This document shows, piece by piece, positions 9,051-16,730 of a stretch of 64,000 nt of DNA (position 1 is its first letter; the number at the start of each line of letters is the position of its first letter). The stretch comes from Arachidicoccus soli. GTDB lineage: Bacteria > Bacteroidota > Bacteroidia > Chitinophagales > Chitinophagaceae. The stretch is taken from the NCBI RefSeq assembly GCF_003600625.1, contig NZ_CP032489.1, positions 3,286,001 through 3,350,000 of the forward strand. Direction: 5' to 3'. The translations under genes were made by a program, and so were the position numbers. The notes beneath the pieces were generated by a model, which saw only the letters and a program-made list of their open reading frames with translations, searched no databases and was not told where the DNA came from.

Positions 9051-9052
9051 AA

Positions 9053-9084
9053 CAAAAATGCATTCATCCGGAAGATGAATGCAT
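9053..9084 (-). terminator. Terminator of the POT transporter gene, intron target
   Basis: An 11-bp stem (ATGCATTCATC at 9058-9068, GATGAATGCAT at 9074-9084) with a 5-nt loop, followed on the minus strand by TTTTGTT. The group II intron begins at the next base, 9050 or thereabouts. The hairpin lies 21 bp downstream of the transporter stop. Confidence 0.85.
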
Positions 9085-9104
9085 ATTAAAAAAAGATCGC
9101 TGGT

Positions 9105-10709
9105 TTATCTTACTCCACGCATCAACTTTTTGATTAAAGGAGCGCAAACAATTAATAAAATGCCTGCAGCTAATGAAATGTAAGCCATTTGTCTATAACC
9201 TGCAGTATAATTCATTAACCTATCAAGGTTTTGGTGTATAATCTCTCCTGCAGTTGCCATATGTGCAGGTACCGTTTTTGTTCCGGAAGACATAGCAGCG
9301 CCCAACAATCCTGCACCATATTGTCCATAAGCACTTGCCAAAAACCAAAATCCTATCATTACACCGTGCAATTTTTTAGGCGAGAGTTTGGTTACAATAG
9401 ACATGCCGATTGGAGACAAGCAGATTTCAGATACCGAAATAACAAAATAAGCCAACGTGAAAATACCCAAGGAAGAATTTAAACCATCCGCATCTGCAGT
9501 ATATCTTAAAAAGAAGAAAATATAATAGGAAACTGCCATCAAAATAAAACTAAGACCGAATTTGATAATTGTATTCGGCTCTGCTTTTTTCCGGGCCATC
9601 CACATCCACATAAGCCCCATTAACACGCCAAGAATTACATCGAAGAATGAATTTGCGACGTTATTTACAATATTGGGATCAATATGGATAGCATTGAACA
9701 TTGTGTGCGATACATTCTTATCGGCGAAAATTGCAAGAGAGCCCCCTGCTTGTTCAAAAAAAGTTTCAAACACAAAATAAAAAAAGATAAAAATAAATGC
9801 TGCAAATAATTTTGACTTAGCCCCTTCTTCTTTTTGCCTATAGACCTCAAACAAAAAATAACTTATTGCTGCAATACCAATTACATACATAAATATTGTT
9901 GTAAAATTGGCATTCTTTATCAAAATTAAAATGATTGGAATACTTAACAGTGCGCCTGCATACACCGCATATTCTTTCCACCAAGCGTTCTTTTTCACGG
10001 AAATGGTATCTGCTTCTACCTTCTGCAAAGTATTTTCAATATCCACAATATGTAAATTCTCTTCCTCATCTGGTTTGTTCCCAATAGGTTTAATATATTT
10101 CTTGGTCAATAAAAAGGTGATTAACCCTATAATCATTACTGTCCCTGAAGCGATAAAAGCATATGCCCAACCAAATTGTGGAGACTTGCCCAAATACACG
10201 CAAAGAAAACCGCCAAGCAAGGCCCCTAAATTAATTCCGGAATAAAATAGGCTAAATCCCGCATCCCTTCTTTCATCACCTTCTCTGTATAGTTGTCCCA
10301 CCATGGAGGTAATATTGGGTTTGAAAAAACCTGTTCCAATAACGCTACAAGTGATACCAATATAAAATAGATTATGTGGATTTGCCGCAATAATAAAATT
10401 ACCTGTAATCATTACCAATGCACCAAAAACAAGAGATCGTTTAAACCCTAAAATTTTATCGGCAAACATACCCCCTAAAAAGGTAAAGGCGTACACAAAA
10501 GCCTGAATGGTGCCGTATTTTAGATTTGCATTTTTTTCAGAAAGTCCCAGACCTCCAGTAACCTGGTCTACCATGAAAATAGTGAGTACACCCCTCATTC
10601 CATAAAAACAGAAACGTTCCCACATTTCTACAAGAAACATGTACCAAATCTGTTTGGGGTACTTGCCTTTAAAACTCTGTATCTCATCTAAAGTTAGTGT
10701 TTGAGCCAT
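9105..10709 (-). CDS. POT-family proton-coupled oligopeptide transporter
   Basis: Inner-membrane peptide/H+ symporter (PTR2/POT family, DtpT-like), 534 residues with 12-14 hydrophobic segments. The opening MAQTLTLDEIQSFKGKYPKQ leads into EMWERFCFYGMRG, which carries the ExxER proton-coupling motif. Family signatures GGMFADKILGFKRS and the FSLFYSGINLGALLGG block follow. I chose the ATG at 10709. The open frame extends 27 codons upstream, but those residues do not look like the family. A consensus -7 box at 10779-10786 predicts a leader of about 60 nt. A terminator follows at 9053-9084. It probably imports di- and tripeptides, consistent with the nearby dipeptide epimerase. Confidence 0.93.
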   Translation of the reverse strand: MAQTLTLDEIQSFKGKYPKQIWYMFLVEMWERFCFYGMRGVLTIFMVDQVTGGLGLSEKNANLKYGTIQAFVYAFTFLGGMFADKILGFKRSLVFGALVMITGNFIIAANPHNLFYIGITCSVIGTGFFKPNITSMVGQLYREGDERRDAGFSLFYSGINLGALLGGFLCVYLGKSPQFGWAYAFIASGTVMIIGLITFLLTKKYIKPIGNKPDEEENLHIVDIENTLQKVEADTISVKKNAWWKEYAVYAGALLSIPIILILIKNANFTTIFMYVIGIAAISYFLFEVYRQKEEGAKSKLFAAFIFIFFYFVFETFFEQAGGSLAIFADKNVSHTMFNAIHIDPNIVNNVANSFFDVILGVLMGLMWMWMARKKAEPNTIIKFGLSFILMAVSYYIFFFLRYTADADGLNSSLGIFTLAYFVISVSEICLSPIGMSIVTKLSPKKLHGVMIGFWFLASAYGQYGAGLLGAAMSSGTKTVPAHMATAGEIIHQNLDRLMNYTAGYRQMAYISLAAGILLIVCAPLIKKLMRGVR

Positions 10710-10778
10710 TGTATAGTTTTTATTAGTTATTGTACACAAGATATACCTGCATCGTTTTCGAATAGAAAAACAATGTAT

Positions 10779-10786
10779 CAAATATA
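10779..10786 (-). promoter_or_regulatory. -7 box of the POT transporter gene
   Basis: TATATTTG on the minus strand matches TAnnTTTG exactly. It lies about 70 nt before the chosen ATG at 10709 and within the tail of the upstream intergenic region. Confidence 0.5.
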
Positions 10787-10828
10787 TCATTTAAATTTTT
10801 AGTACGTATTTTATTTTGATAAAAAATG

Positions 10829-12004
10829 CTACGCTTTTATTTGACGTCCAAGTGTACGTCTATGTACCAACCACAAAACAAACAACACCAAAATAGCTGA
10901 TGCAACAGTGATGGGTGATAAGAAACTACTGATAATCATGTTTTGCGAAAGCAAGAAATGCTGTAATAATAATTGTAAACCACTCATTACAATCAGCACA
11001 ACTACCATTATTAGTACGTTCGCCGGAAAGAATTGTTTCATTAAAAAATGCTTCAATTGTTTAGGAGAAGACCCGAGTGTTATAAGTAATTTTATTTCCT
11101 CTTTGCAACTGGCAATCGTTAATTCTATAAACAAACTAAAAACGAGCAAAGCAAACATAAACATGGCAACACCTGTAAACCAAGAGACGCTTACAACATA
11201 AGAAACAACTTTTCTGTATTTGCTAAAGCGCGTTTTGTCGCTGTCTGTTACCAGATTATGCTGTTTCAAATAATCTGTCAATTGCGGATTACTAGGATCT
11301 TTTGTGCGTATTATCACACGTGATGCTCCTTTCGGAGCTTCAGTAGCAAAATGTTCATTGGCCCAATCCATAAATGTTTGGGGAACCAAAATAGAAGAAA
11401 TGCGATCGCTAAAGCCCACTACTCTTGCAAAATATGTTTTATTCCCGGCAGCTGTTTGTATATTTAATTGAATAGGAATCTGCTTTATTAGATCATGCGA
11501 AAGTTGCGGTAAATTTTGTGAACTGGCAAAACCGAAATTATATAAATCTAAAAACATATTGGGAATAACAATGGGAATGAATTGCGATTGCTCGTTCCAT
11601 TGCCAGTCTTTGCTTTCTATATCCAAAAAATTGTCCGGTACACTTTCAAAAAACATATCTGTATAAAAAGGTAAACTGCTACCTCCACTTGCTGAGACTT
11701 TAAATCGGCTAGGGGTTACTATACCTACTGCATCAATAAAATTCTGATTTTTCAGGCCTTCTATTTCTTCTTCAGAAAGTTGCGTTTTACCGGCATTATT
11801 ATCTGAAACAATTTTATTTACCACCAAAAAATTGGCAATACTATCTTGCACATTGTTCCCATGCAGGAGTGTGTTATAGTTTGTTTGTAATTGTATGGCC
11901 GCTAAAATGAGTAATAAAGCAATTCCCAATCCGGCCATTGCTAATATATAGCGCATGCGCCCCGCGCCAGATTTAATAATTTTTTTTAATAAATGATTGA
12001 GCAT
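10829..12004 (-). CDS. FtsX-like ABC transporter permease
   Basis: Membrane protein of 391 residues with the FtsX/MacB permease layout. One N-terminal transmembrane helix (about 17-38) is followed by a large extracytoplasmic domain (about 40-270), then three C-terminal helices (about 275-300, 320-345 and 360-382). The segment ITLGSSPKQLKHFLMKQF is the cytoplasmic coupling loop typical of FtsX permeases. The ATPase gene lies 11 bp upstream on the same strand, so the pair forms one transporter. Substrate is unknown. LolCDE-like lipoprotein release or a MacB-like export role is possible, but no accessory periplasmic protein is adjacent. Confidence 0.82.
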   Translation of the reverse strand: MLNHLLKKIIKSGAGRMRYILAMAGLGIALLLILAAIQLQTNYNTLLHGNNVQDSIANFLVVNKIVSDNNAGKTQLSEEEIEGLKNQNFIDAVGIVTPSRFKVSASGGSSLPFYTDMFFESVPDNFLDIESKDWQWNEQSQFIPIVIPNMFLDLYNFGFASSQNLPQLSHDLIKQIPIQLNIQTAAGNKTYFARVVGFSDRISSILVPQTFMDWANEHFATEAPKGASRVIIRTKDPSNPQLTDYLKQHNLVTDSDKTRFSKYRKVVSYVVSVSWFTGVAMFMFALLVFSLFIELTIASCKEEIKLLITLGSSPKQLKHFLMKQFFPANVLIMVVVLIVMSGLQLLLQHFLLSQNMIISSFLSPITVASAILVLFVLWLVHRRTLGRQIKA

Positions 12005-12015
12005 AAATGTAGCAG

Positions 12016-12663
12016 CTATAAGTTACTTAATGTAGTATAATTGAAATATTCATCTTCATCCAAGTCGGTTAGAATAAGACCTGCACCACGCTTAGCGCAT
12101 TCTTCTTCAATTAAGACTGCCGCTTTCTCAGAATTTCTTTTATCCAAATGGCTAAAGGGTTCATCCATCACCAAGATACTAAATGGTTGTACCAATGCAC
12201 GTATAATAGCAATACGCTGCTGCTCACCGTAGCTGCAAATGCCCGCTGGCTGTCCCAGAATATGTGTAATACCGAGTCTATCAGCCATTTCTTCAATTAC
12301 ATGACTTTCATAAAATGGCTTTTGCAACACACGATTCAACTCGATATTTTCTCTTGCTGTAAGATTTGTAAACAATCGAAGGTCCTGAAATATCACACTT
12401 ATACTTTGTTGCCGGCGTACCGCAAGTTCATCACCATGAATTTCTTGTATGTCTTTATTATCCCAAAGAACTGTCCCTTCATAATCAGAACGCATCTTAT
12501 ATAGATAATGAACCAAGGTAGTTTTTCCTGTTCCGCTCGGCGCTTTTATTTTTACGCGGCAGCCTTTTTCAAACTGAATTTGACTGTGCCACACATCTGA
12601 CGGACGTTTGCTCAAATTTTCTTTGAGTGGGATAGGAATAATATTATTCAATGTAACTTGCAT
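12016..12663 (-). CDS. ABC transporter ATP-binding protein (LolD/MacB type)
   Basis: ATPase subunit of 215 residues. Walker A is APSGTGKTTL (41-50), the Q-loop is VIFQDLRLF, and Walker B with the catalytic Glu is ILVMDEPFSHLDKRN. The ABC signature reads CSYGEQQR where LSGGQQR is usual, so two conserved positions differ; many Bacteroidota homologues vary here too. The H-loop His also appears missing (LILTDLDEDEYF). These changes may mean slow or regulated ATP hydrolysis. It is paired with the FtsX-like permease immediately downstream. The start follows a consensus -7 box (12669-12676) by only 5 nt, so the mRNA is probably leaderless. Confidence 0.88.
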   Translation of the reverse strand: MQVTLNNIIPIPLKENLSKRPSDVWHSQIQFEKGCRVKIKAPSGTGKTTLVHYLYKMRSDYEGTVLWDNKDIQEIHGDELAVRRQQSISVIFQDLRLFTNLTARENIELNRVLQKPFYESHVIEEMADRLGITHILGQPAGICSYGEQQRIAIIRALVQPFSILVMDEPFSHLDKRNSEKAAVLIEEECAKRGAGLILTDLDEDEYFNYTTLSNL

Positions 12664-12668
12664 AGAAA

Positions 12669-12676
12669 CAAAGATA
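12669..12676 (-). promoter_or_regulatory. -7 box of the ABC transporter operon
   Basis: TATCTTTG on the minus strand, with 5 nt between the box and the ATG at 12663. A normal start about 7 nt below the box would make the message leaderless or nearly so. Confidence 0.6.
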
Positions 12677-12732
12677 AGGAAGTTGTGAGCAGTTTTCTTT
12701 TGTAATAAAATCTTTATTCAGAAGGGAATATT

Positions 12733-12740
12733 TAAGTTTG
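12733..12740 (+). promoter_or_regulatory. -7 box of the 12770 gene
   Basis: TAAGTTTG matches TAnnTTTG, 29 nt before the ATG at 12770. It lies in the 106-bp divergent region shared with the ABC operon. Confidence 0.55.
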
Positions 12741-12769
12741 GAGTAGCATTCCTTAATAAACTTTATTCA

Positions 12770-13291
12770 ATGAGATATATTTTCACATTCGTTTTTTCCA
12801 TCTTTTTCATTTGCTGTTTTTCTCAACATACAGATTCCTTAGCCAAAAACAGTAAACCAGGCCCTTTATTTTATTTAGATAATATTAGGGTCGATAAAGT
12901 AATATTAAAAGATATTAAACCTCGAGATATTGCTTCGGTAAATCTTTTCAAAGACTTAAATGCCAACAAATCATCCGGGCAAGCAGGAAAATATGCGGTC
13001 GTATTTTTTAATACGAAGAATGCCGTGAAAAAATATTGGAATTTCTTAAGATCAAAGTCTGATGATTATGCCGAAGATTTTCCAACGCCATTCTCCGACA
13101 GTAGCGCACAATATATCTTAAATGATTCTTTAATAAAATACCCTAATATCACATTACAACAGTTAAACGATAGCAACTTTCAAAATATAAGAGTAATTAG
13201 TCAAGCAGAATTAATAAGAAATTACAATATAAATAATAAAAAATTTGGTGTAAAGATTAAAGCAATACTTCCTTCTAAATTACCTTTTTAG
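12770..13291 (+). CDS. Secreted protein with TonB-plug-like segment
   Basis: Unassigned exported protein of 173 residues. The signal peptide covers about residues 1-18 (cleavage near CCFSQ). Residues 47-85 (IKPRDIASVNLFKDLNA, then GQAGKYAVVFFNTK) resemble the plug-domain segment of TonB-dependent receptors, in which ..IASIEVLKDASA.. precedes G..GVIIITTK. No barrel follows, so it is not a receptor. Such isolated plug-like proteins occur in Bacteroidota and their role is unknown. Its stop is 2 bp before the epimerase start, so the two are probably co-transcribed. Confidence 0.7.
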   Translation: MRYIFTFVFSIFFICCFSQHTDSLAKNSKPGPLFYLDNIRVDKVILKDIKPRDIASVNLFKDLNANKSSGQAGKYAVVFFNTKNAVKKYWNFLRSKSDDYAEDFPTPFSDSSAQYILNDSLIKYPNITLQQLNDSNFQNIRVISQAELIRNYNINNKKFGVKIKAILPSKLPF

Positions 13292-13293
13292 TT

Positions 13294-14415
13294 ATGCAAT
13301 TCGCCCATCTTTTCATACAACAAGTAGAGATTTATCAATCGCCTATCAAACTGAAAGAACCCTTTGTCATTTCTTTGGGGGCTTTCCATTATGCAGAAAA
13401 TATTGTCATCATTATTCGCACAAAAGAAGGTGTTGTTGGTTTTGGGGAATGTAGCCCCTTTATGAGTATCAACGGGGAAAGTTTGGAAACTTGTTATGTG
13501 GTTGCTCAGTATTTAGCAAAAATACTAATCGGGAAAAATGCATTGGATATTGAAGATTGTTCTTTATCAATGAACAAAGTAATCTATTCCAACAATAGTA
13601 TCAAAAGTGCTTTTGATATGGCATTATACGATATTGCGGCACAAAATGCGATGCAACCTTTGTATGCTTTTTTGGGCGGAAATAAAAACAAAACATTATT
13701 TACTGATTATACTGTAAGCATTGGCGAAGCAAAAAAAATGGCGCGTGATGCCTTAAAAATAAAAGAGCAGGGTTTTCAAGTTATTAAAATAAAACTCGGT
13801 CATTCAGGAGAGAAAGATGTAGAACGAATTAAGCTGATCAGAGATGCAATAGGAATGGAAATCCCCTTAAGAATAGATGCTAACCAGGGTTGGGAAGTGG
13901 ATGAAGCAATCTATACTTTAGAGGCTTTAGGAAAATACAATATCCAACACGCAGAGGAACCAATTGCCCGTTGGGATTATATGCAGCTTCCTGCCATTAA
14001 AAAGAAAAGCCCCATTAAAATAATGGCCGATGAATCTTGTTGTGATCATCACGATGCAAAACGTTTGATAGATCTAGAGGCCTGCGATTACTTCAATATC
14101 AAATTGGGGAAATCTTCCGGCATTTTTGATGCTTTAAAAATTATTAAACTAGCGGAAGCGCGCGCAATTAAAATTCAAGTCGGCGGTTTTTTAGAGTCCA
14201 GATTAGCATTTACAGCAGCAGCACATTTGGCGCTAGTGAGCGAACAAATAATTCATTGCGACTTTGATACACCTTTGATGTTTGTAGAAGACCCTGTTGA
14301 AGGGGGAATTACTTACAGTAATAAAGGGGTAATCTCAATTCCGGAAACTGCGGGCTTAGGCGCAACAATGAGTGAAAAATATTTAAATAAGTTGGCTAAA
14401 ATTATCCTTCGTTAA
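13294..14415 (+). CDS. Dipeptide epimerase (enolase superfamily)
   Basis: Member of the MR/MLE group of the enolase superfamily, 373 residues, most like L-Ala-D/L-Glu (dipeptide) epimerases. The N-terminal capping domain covers about 1-130 and the TIM barrel the rest. The catalytic lysines are Lys165/Lys167 in VIKIKLG and Lys270 in FNIKLGKSSG. Metal ligands are Asp195 (RIDANQGW), Glu221/222 (HAEEPI) and Asp246 (MADES). The two-sided lysine pair supports 1,1-proton transfer, that is epimerisation. A role in recycling murein peptides fits the neighbouring peptide transporter; exact dipeptide preference is unknown. It ends before a bidirectional terminator. Confidence 0.88.
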   Translation: MQFAHLFIQQVEIYQSPIKLKEPFVISLGAFHYAENIVIIIRTKEGVVGFGECSPFMSINGESLETCYVVAQYLAKILIGKNALDIEDCSLSMNKVIYSNNSIKSAFDMALYDIAAQNAMQPLYAFLGGNKNKTLFTDYTVSIGEAKKMARDALKIKEQGFQVIKIKLGHSGEKDVERIKLIRDAIGMEIPLRIDANQGWEVDEAIYTLEALGKYNIQHAEEPIARWDYMQLPAIKKKSPIKIMADESCCDHHDAKRLIDLEACDYFNIKLGKSSGIFDALKIIKLAEARAIKIQVGGFLESRLAFTAAAHLALVSEQIIHCDFDTPLMFVEDPVEGGITYSNKGVISIPETAGLGATMSEKYLNKLAKIILR

Positions 14416-14423
14416 TTGTCATT

Positions 14424-14455
14424 AAAAAAGGAAGCTAACCACGGCTTCCTTTTTT
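14424..14455. terminator. Bidirectional terminator, epimerase/etfA
   Basis: GGAAGC and GCTTCC arms around an 8-nt loop, flanked by an A-run on one side and a T-run on the other. It serves both converging transcripts. Confidence 0.85.
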
Positions 14456-14475
14456 AAATGTCTAATTGCAAAAAA

Positions 14476-15438
14476 TTATCCTTTCAATTTTTTTACAGCT
14501 TCAATCATTTTAGGCACTACTTCAAAAGCATCTCCGACAATACCATAATCTGCTGCTTTAAAGAAAGGTGCATCTGCATCTTTATTAATTACGACAATTG
14601 TCTTACTCCGGTTTACACCACCCAAATGTTGAATAGCTCCAGAAATGCCAATTGCAATATATAAGTTAGGCGCCACTTGTACACCGGTTTGTCCCACGTG
14701 TTCATGGTGCGGTCTCCAACCATCATCAGCAACTGGGCGGCTACAAGCAATTGCCCCATGTAATTCATGTGCCAAATCGGAAATCAGATACCAATTTTCA
14801 GGACCTTTTAGTCCACGGCCTCCACTTACCACTATTTCTGCTTCGGCTAAAGGCACTTCACCTTTTATCAGTTCCGTAGAAAGAACTTTCACTTTATTTT
14901 CTGTAGGAGTAATGTCTACAATATTTATTTCGGCTGTTGTATCTCCCATTTCATGAATGCCGAAACTATTAGCGTTCAGTGAAATAATTTTAACGGCCGA
15001 ATTTATTTTTACTTTAGCTGATGCTTTCCCGGAAAAGACGGTTTTCTTAACTATAAACCCGTTCTCAGTTTCAGGTAAAGCCACTGCGCCTGCCACTAAT
15101 CCAGCTTTTAAAGAAGCTGCTAATCTTGGTGCAACAGCAACCCCTGTCGCATTAAATGAAAAAATAACCACATTGGCACCACTCGCCGAAACAGCTGCAG
15201 ACACTGCATTGGCAATCACTTGCGCATCGGCGGCATTAAAACTCTCGTCGGCTGCTTGATGAATTTTTGCAATACCATATTTGCCTAAAGTACTAAGCTC
15301 TTCTTTAACCGTACCGAGTAATAATGCTTCTGCTGTTGTGTTTAATTTTCTAGCTAAAGCAGCGCCATAAGACAAGGCCTCCAAAGAGCCTTTTTTTATT
15401 TGTCCTTCTGTATGGTCTATATATATTAAAACTGACAT
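14476..15438 (-). CDS. etfA: Electron transfer flavoprotein alpha subunit
   Basis: ETF alpha, 320 residues, FAD-binding partner of ETF beta. The heterodimer carries electrons from acyl-CoA and other flavin dehydrogenases to the quinone pool through ETF-quinone oxidoreductase. The C-terminal FAD domain shows the family signature: GGRGLKGPENW, then SRPVADDGWRPHHEHVGQTG, IAIGISGAIQHLGG and INKDADAPFFKAADYGIVGD. The N-terminal domain (about 1-185) has the usual ETF fold. It is the second gene after etfB with a 76-bp gap, and converges on the epimerase gene. Confidence 0.97.
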   Translation of the reverse strand: MSVLIYIDHTEGQIKKGSLEALSYGAALARKLNTTAEALLLGTVKEELSTLGKYGIAKIHQAADESFNAADAQVIANAVSAAVSASGANVVIFSFNATGVAVAPRLAASLKAGLVAGAVALPETENGFIVKKTVFSGKASAKVKINSAVKIISLNANSFGIHEMGDTTAEINIVDITPTENKVKVLSTELIKGEVPLAEAEIVVSGGRGLKGPENWYLISDLAHELHGAIACSRPVADDGWRPHHEHVGQTGVQVAPNLYIAIGISGAIQHLGGVNRSKTIVVINKDADAPFFKAADYGIVGDAFEVVPKMIEAVKKLKG

Positions 15439-15514
15439 TTTAATTTGAAAATTTGAAATTTGAAAATTTGATGTTGTAAAAATGAGATAATTGCATAGAA
15501 CAATTCATCCTTCC

Positions 15515-16258
15515 TTAAATCACTTTTGCTTCTTCGTGTAATAATCTTACCAATTCATCTACGTTGTCGGCATCTACCAATTTTACACCTGTTTTTACCG
15601 GTGGCAATTCAAAACCAACTACTTCAGTCAAAGACTCTACAGATGTAGGCTCTACTACTTTTAAGGGTTTACTTCTAGCGCCTATTATACCACGCATATT
15701 AGGAATGCGTTGCATTGCCATCCCCTTGGCACAACTCACCACCAAAGGCAATGACGCTTCATCAGTTTCTTCTCCACCCTCTATTTCACGAACAATTGTT
15801 GCCGTATTGCCGCTTATCTCGAATTTGGTTGCTGTGGCAACATAAGGAAGATTCAACAATTCTGCCAGCATACCTCCTACTGCGGAAGCATTATAGTCAA
15901 TGGCTTCTTTGCCTGTAAAGATCAAATCATAATTACCCTCTTTTGCAACAGCTGCAATCTCTGAGGCAACACTGAAACTATCCCCGGGAATAGCATTTAC
16001 ACGAATAGCTTCGTCTCCACCAAGTGCCAATACTTTGCGTAAAATGGCATCAGAAGATGCATCTCCAACAGTCACTAAATGTATGATTGTATCGGCTGCA
16101 GCCTCTTTCAATTCTACTGCACGAACTAGTGCATACCACTCATCGTAAGGATTGATAATCCATTGTACACCATCTTCATTAAACTTGGTGCCGCCATCTT
16201 TAAAGGTAATTTTTGCTGTGGTATCCGGCACTTTGCTAATGGCCACTAAAATTTTCAT
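15515..16258 (-). CDS. etfB: Electron transfer flavoprotein beta subunit
   Basis: ETF beta, 247 residues, the AMP-binding subunit. It starts MKILVAISKVPDTTAKI and contains INPYDEWYALVRAVELKE. The ETF beta signature region lies near residues 115-190 (DLIFTGKEAIDYNASAVGGM, then LPLVVSCAKGMAMQRIPNMRGI). It lies upstream of etfA on the same strand. A consensus -7 box at 16305-16312 gives a leader of about 40 nt. The IS110 element begins somewhere upstream of this promoter, so the promoter itself looks intact. Confidence 0.97.
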   Translation of the reverse strand: MKILVAISKVPDTTAKITFKDGGTKFNEDGVQWIINPYDEWYALVRAVELKEAAADTIIHLVTVGDASSDAILRKVLALGGDEAIRVNAIPGDSFSVASEIAAVAKEGNYDLIFTGKEAIDYNASAVGGMLAELLNLPYVATATKFEISGNTATIVREIEGGEETDEASLPLVVSCAKGMAMQRIPNMRGIIGARSKPLKVVEPTSVESLTEVVGFELPPVKTGVKLVDADNVDELVRLLHEEAKVI

Positions 16259-16304
16259 TTGTAAGGAATTCTATTTATTAAAAAAATATTCTATTTAAAG
16301 AGGC

Positions 16305-16312
16305 CAAATATA
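16305..16312 (-). promoter_or_regulatory. -7 box of etfBA
   Basis: TATATTTG on the minus strand, matching TAnnTTTG, 47 nt before the etfB ATG. Confidence 0.6.
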
Positions 16313-16730
16313 CTAAAATTGATTTGAATGATTGTTAGTTGTAGTGGGTTTTGTAAATAAAAATTGGTAAGAGAGCCTTCTTCTATTGGAGTTATTTTTT
16401 TGAATAATAATCGTCCTTAAAGCATTAATAGTTAAAGGTTTTTCGCAAAAGACATCAGAAAACAAAAGTCCACAAAACTACACCTCATTTTTGCACAGGC
16501 GGGAGTTCTTTTAGTACTTTTAGTTCATATTGAAACCAGGCGCTCAATTTCAGCAACAGGGTTTATATGAAGTCACTTAACCATATCGTGCTCAAATCTG
16601 TAAAAGCATAGAGATTGTATGTATAAATCTACCCTGAAAATCGGGCTGTTAATTAGGCAAAAAAGAGTTTCTGCTAAAAGTTGTAATTTAAAGGTGCGAA
16701 CCAATTTAAATAAACTTAAAAACAGAAACT
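16313..16730 (+). other. Gene-free stretch: etfB upstream plus IS110 left end
   Basis: About 420 bp with no credible ORF. The first part is etfB upstream sequence. The last 250-300 bp should be the non-coding left end of the IS110 element. A possible RNA stem-loop is at 16533-16564 (AAACC with GGTTT outside, GCT with AGC inside). In IS110-group elements the bridge RNA is encoded at this end. The left boundary cannot be fixed from one copy. Confidence 0.5.

Larger units (their letters stand above)
7059..9052 (-). mobile_element. Group II intron, class C-like, copy 1
   Basis: About 1.99 kb, apparently identical to 18229-20222 at a constant offset of 11170. The intron is on the minus strand. 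Its 5' end is GTGCGCCCGG at 9050, matching the group II GUGYG start. The reverse transcriptase ORF is 7146-8579. Domain V is at 7103-7134: a 9-bp lower stem, a 2-nt CG bulge and a short capped upper stem, with a CGC-type triad. Domain VI is the hairpin GGTAGCGA/TCGCTACC at 7071-7091. The exact 3' end is ambiguous at 7059-7066. The intron follows a terminator hairpin directly, the known habit of class C introns. Confidence 0.93.

Noticed and set aside
8872-9078. Plus-strand frame crossing the intron 5' end (also 20042-20377)
   Set aside because: Antisense to the intron and runs into unrelated flanks in the two copies.
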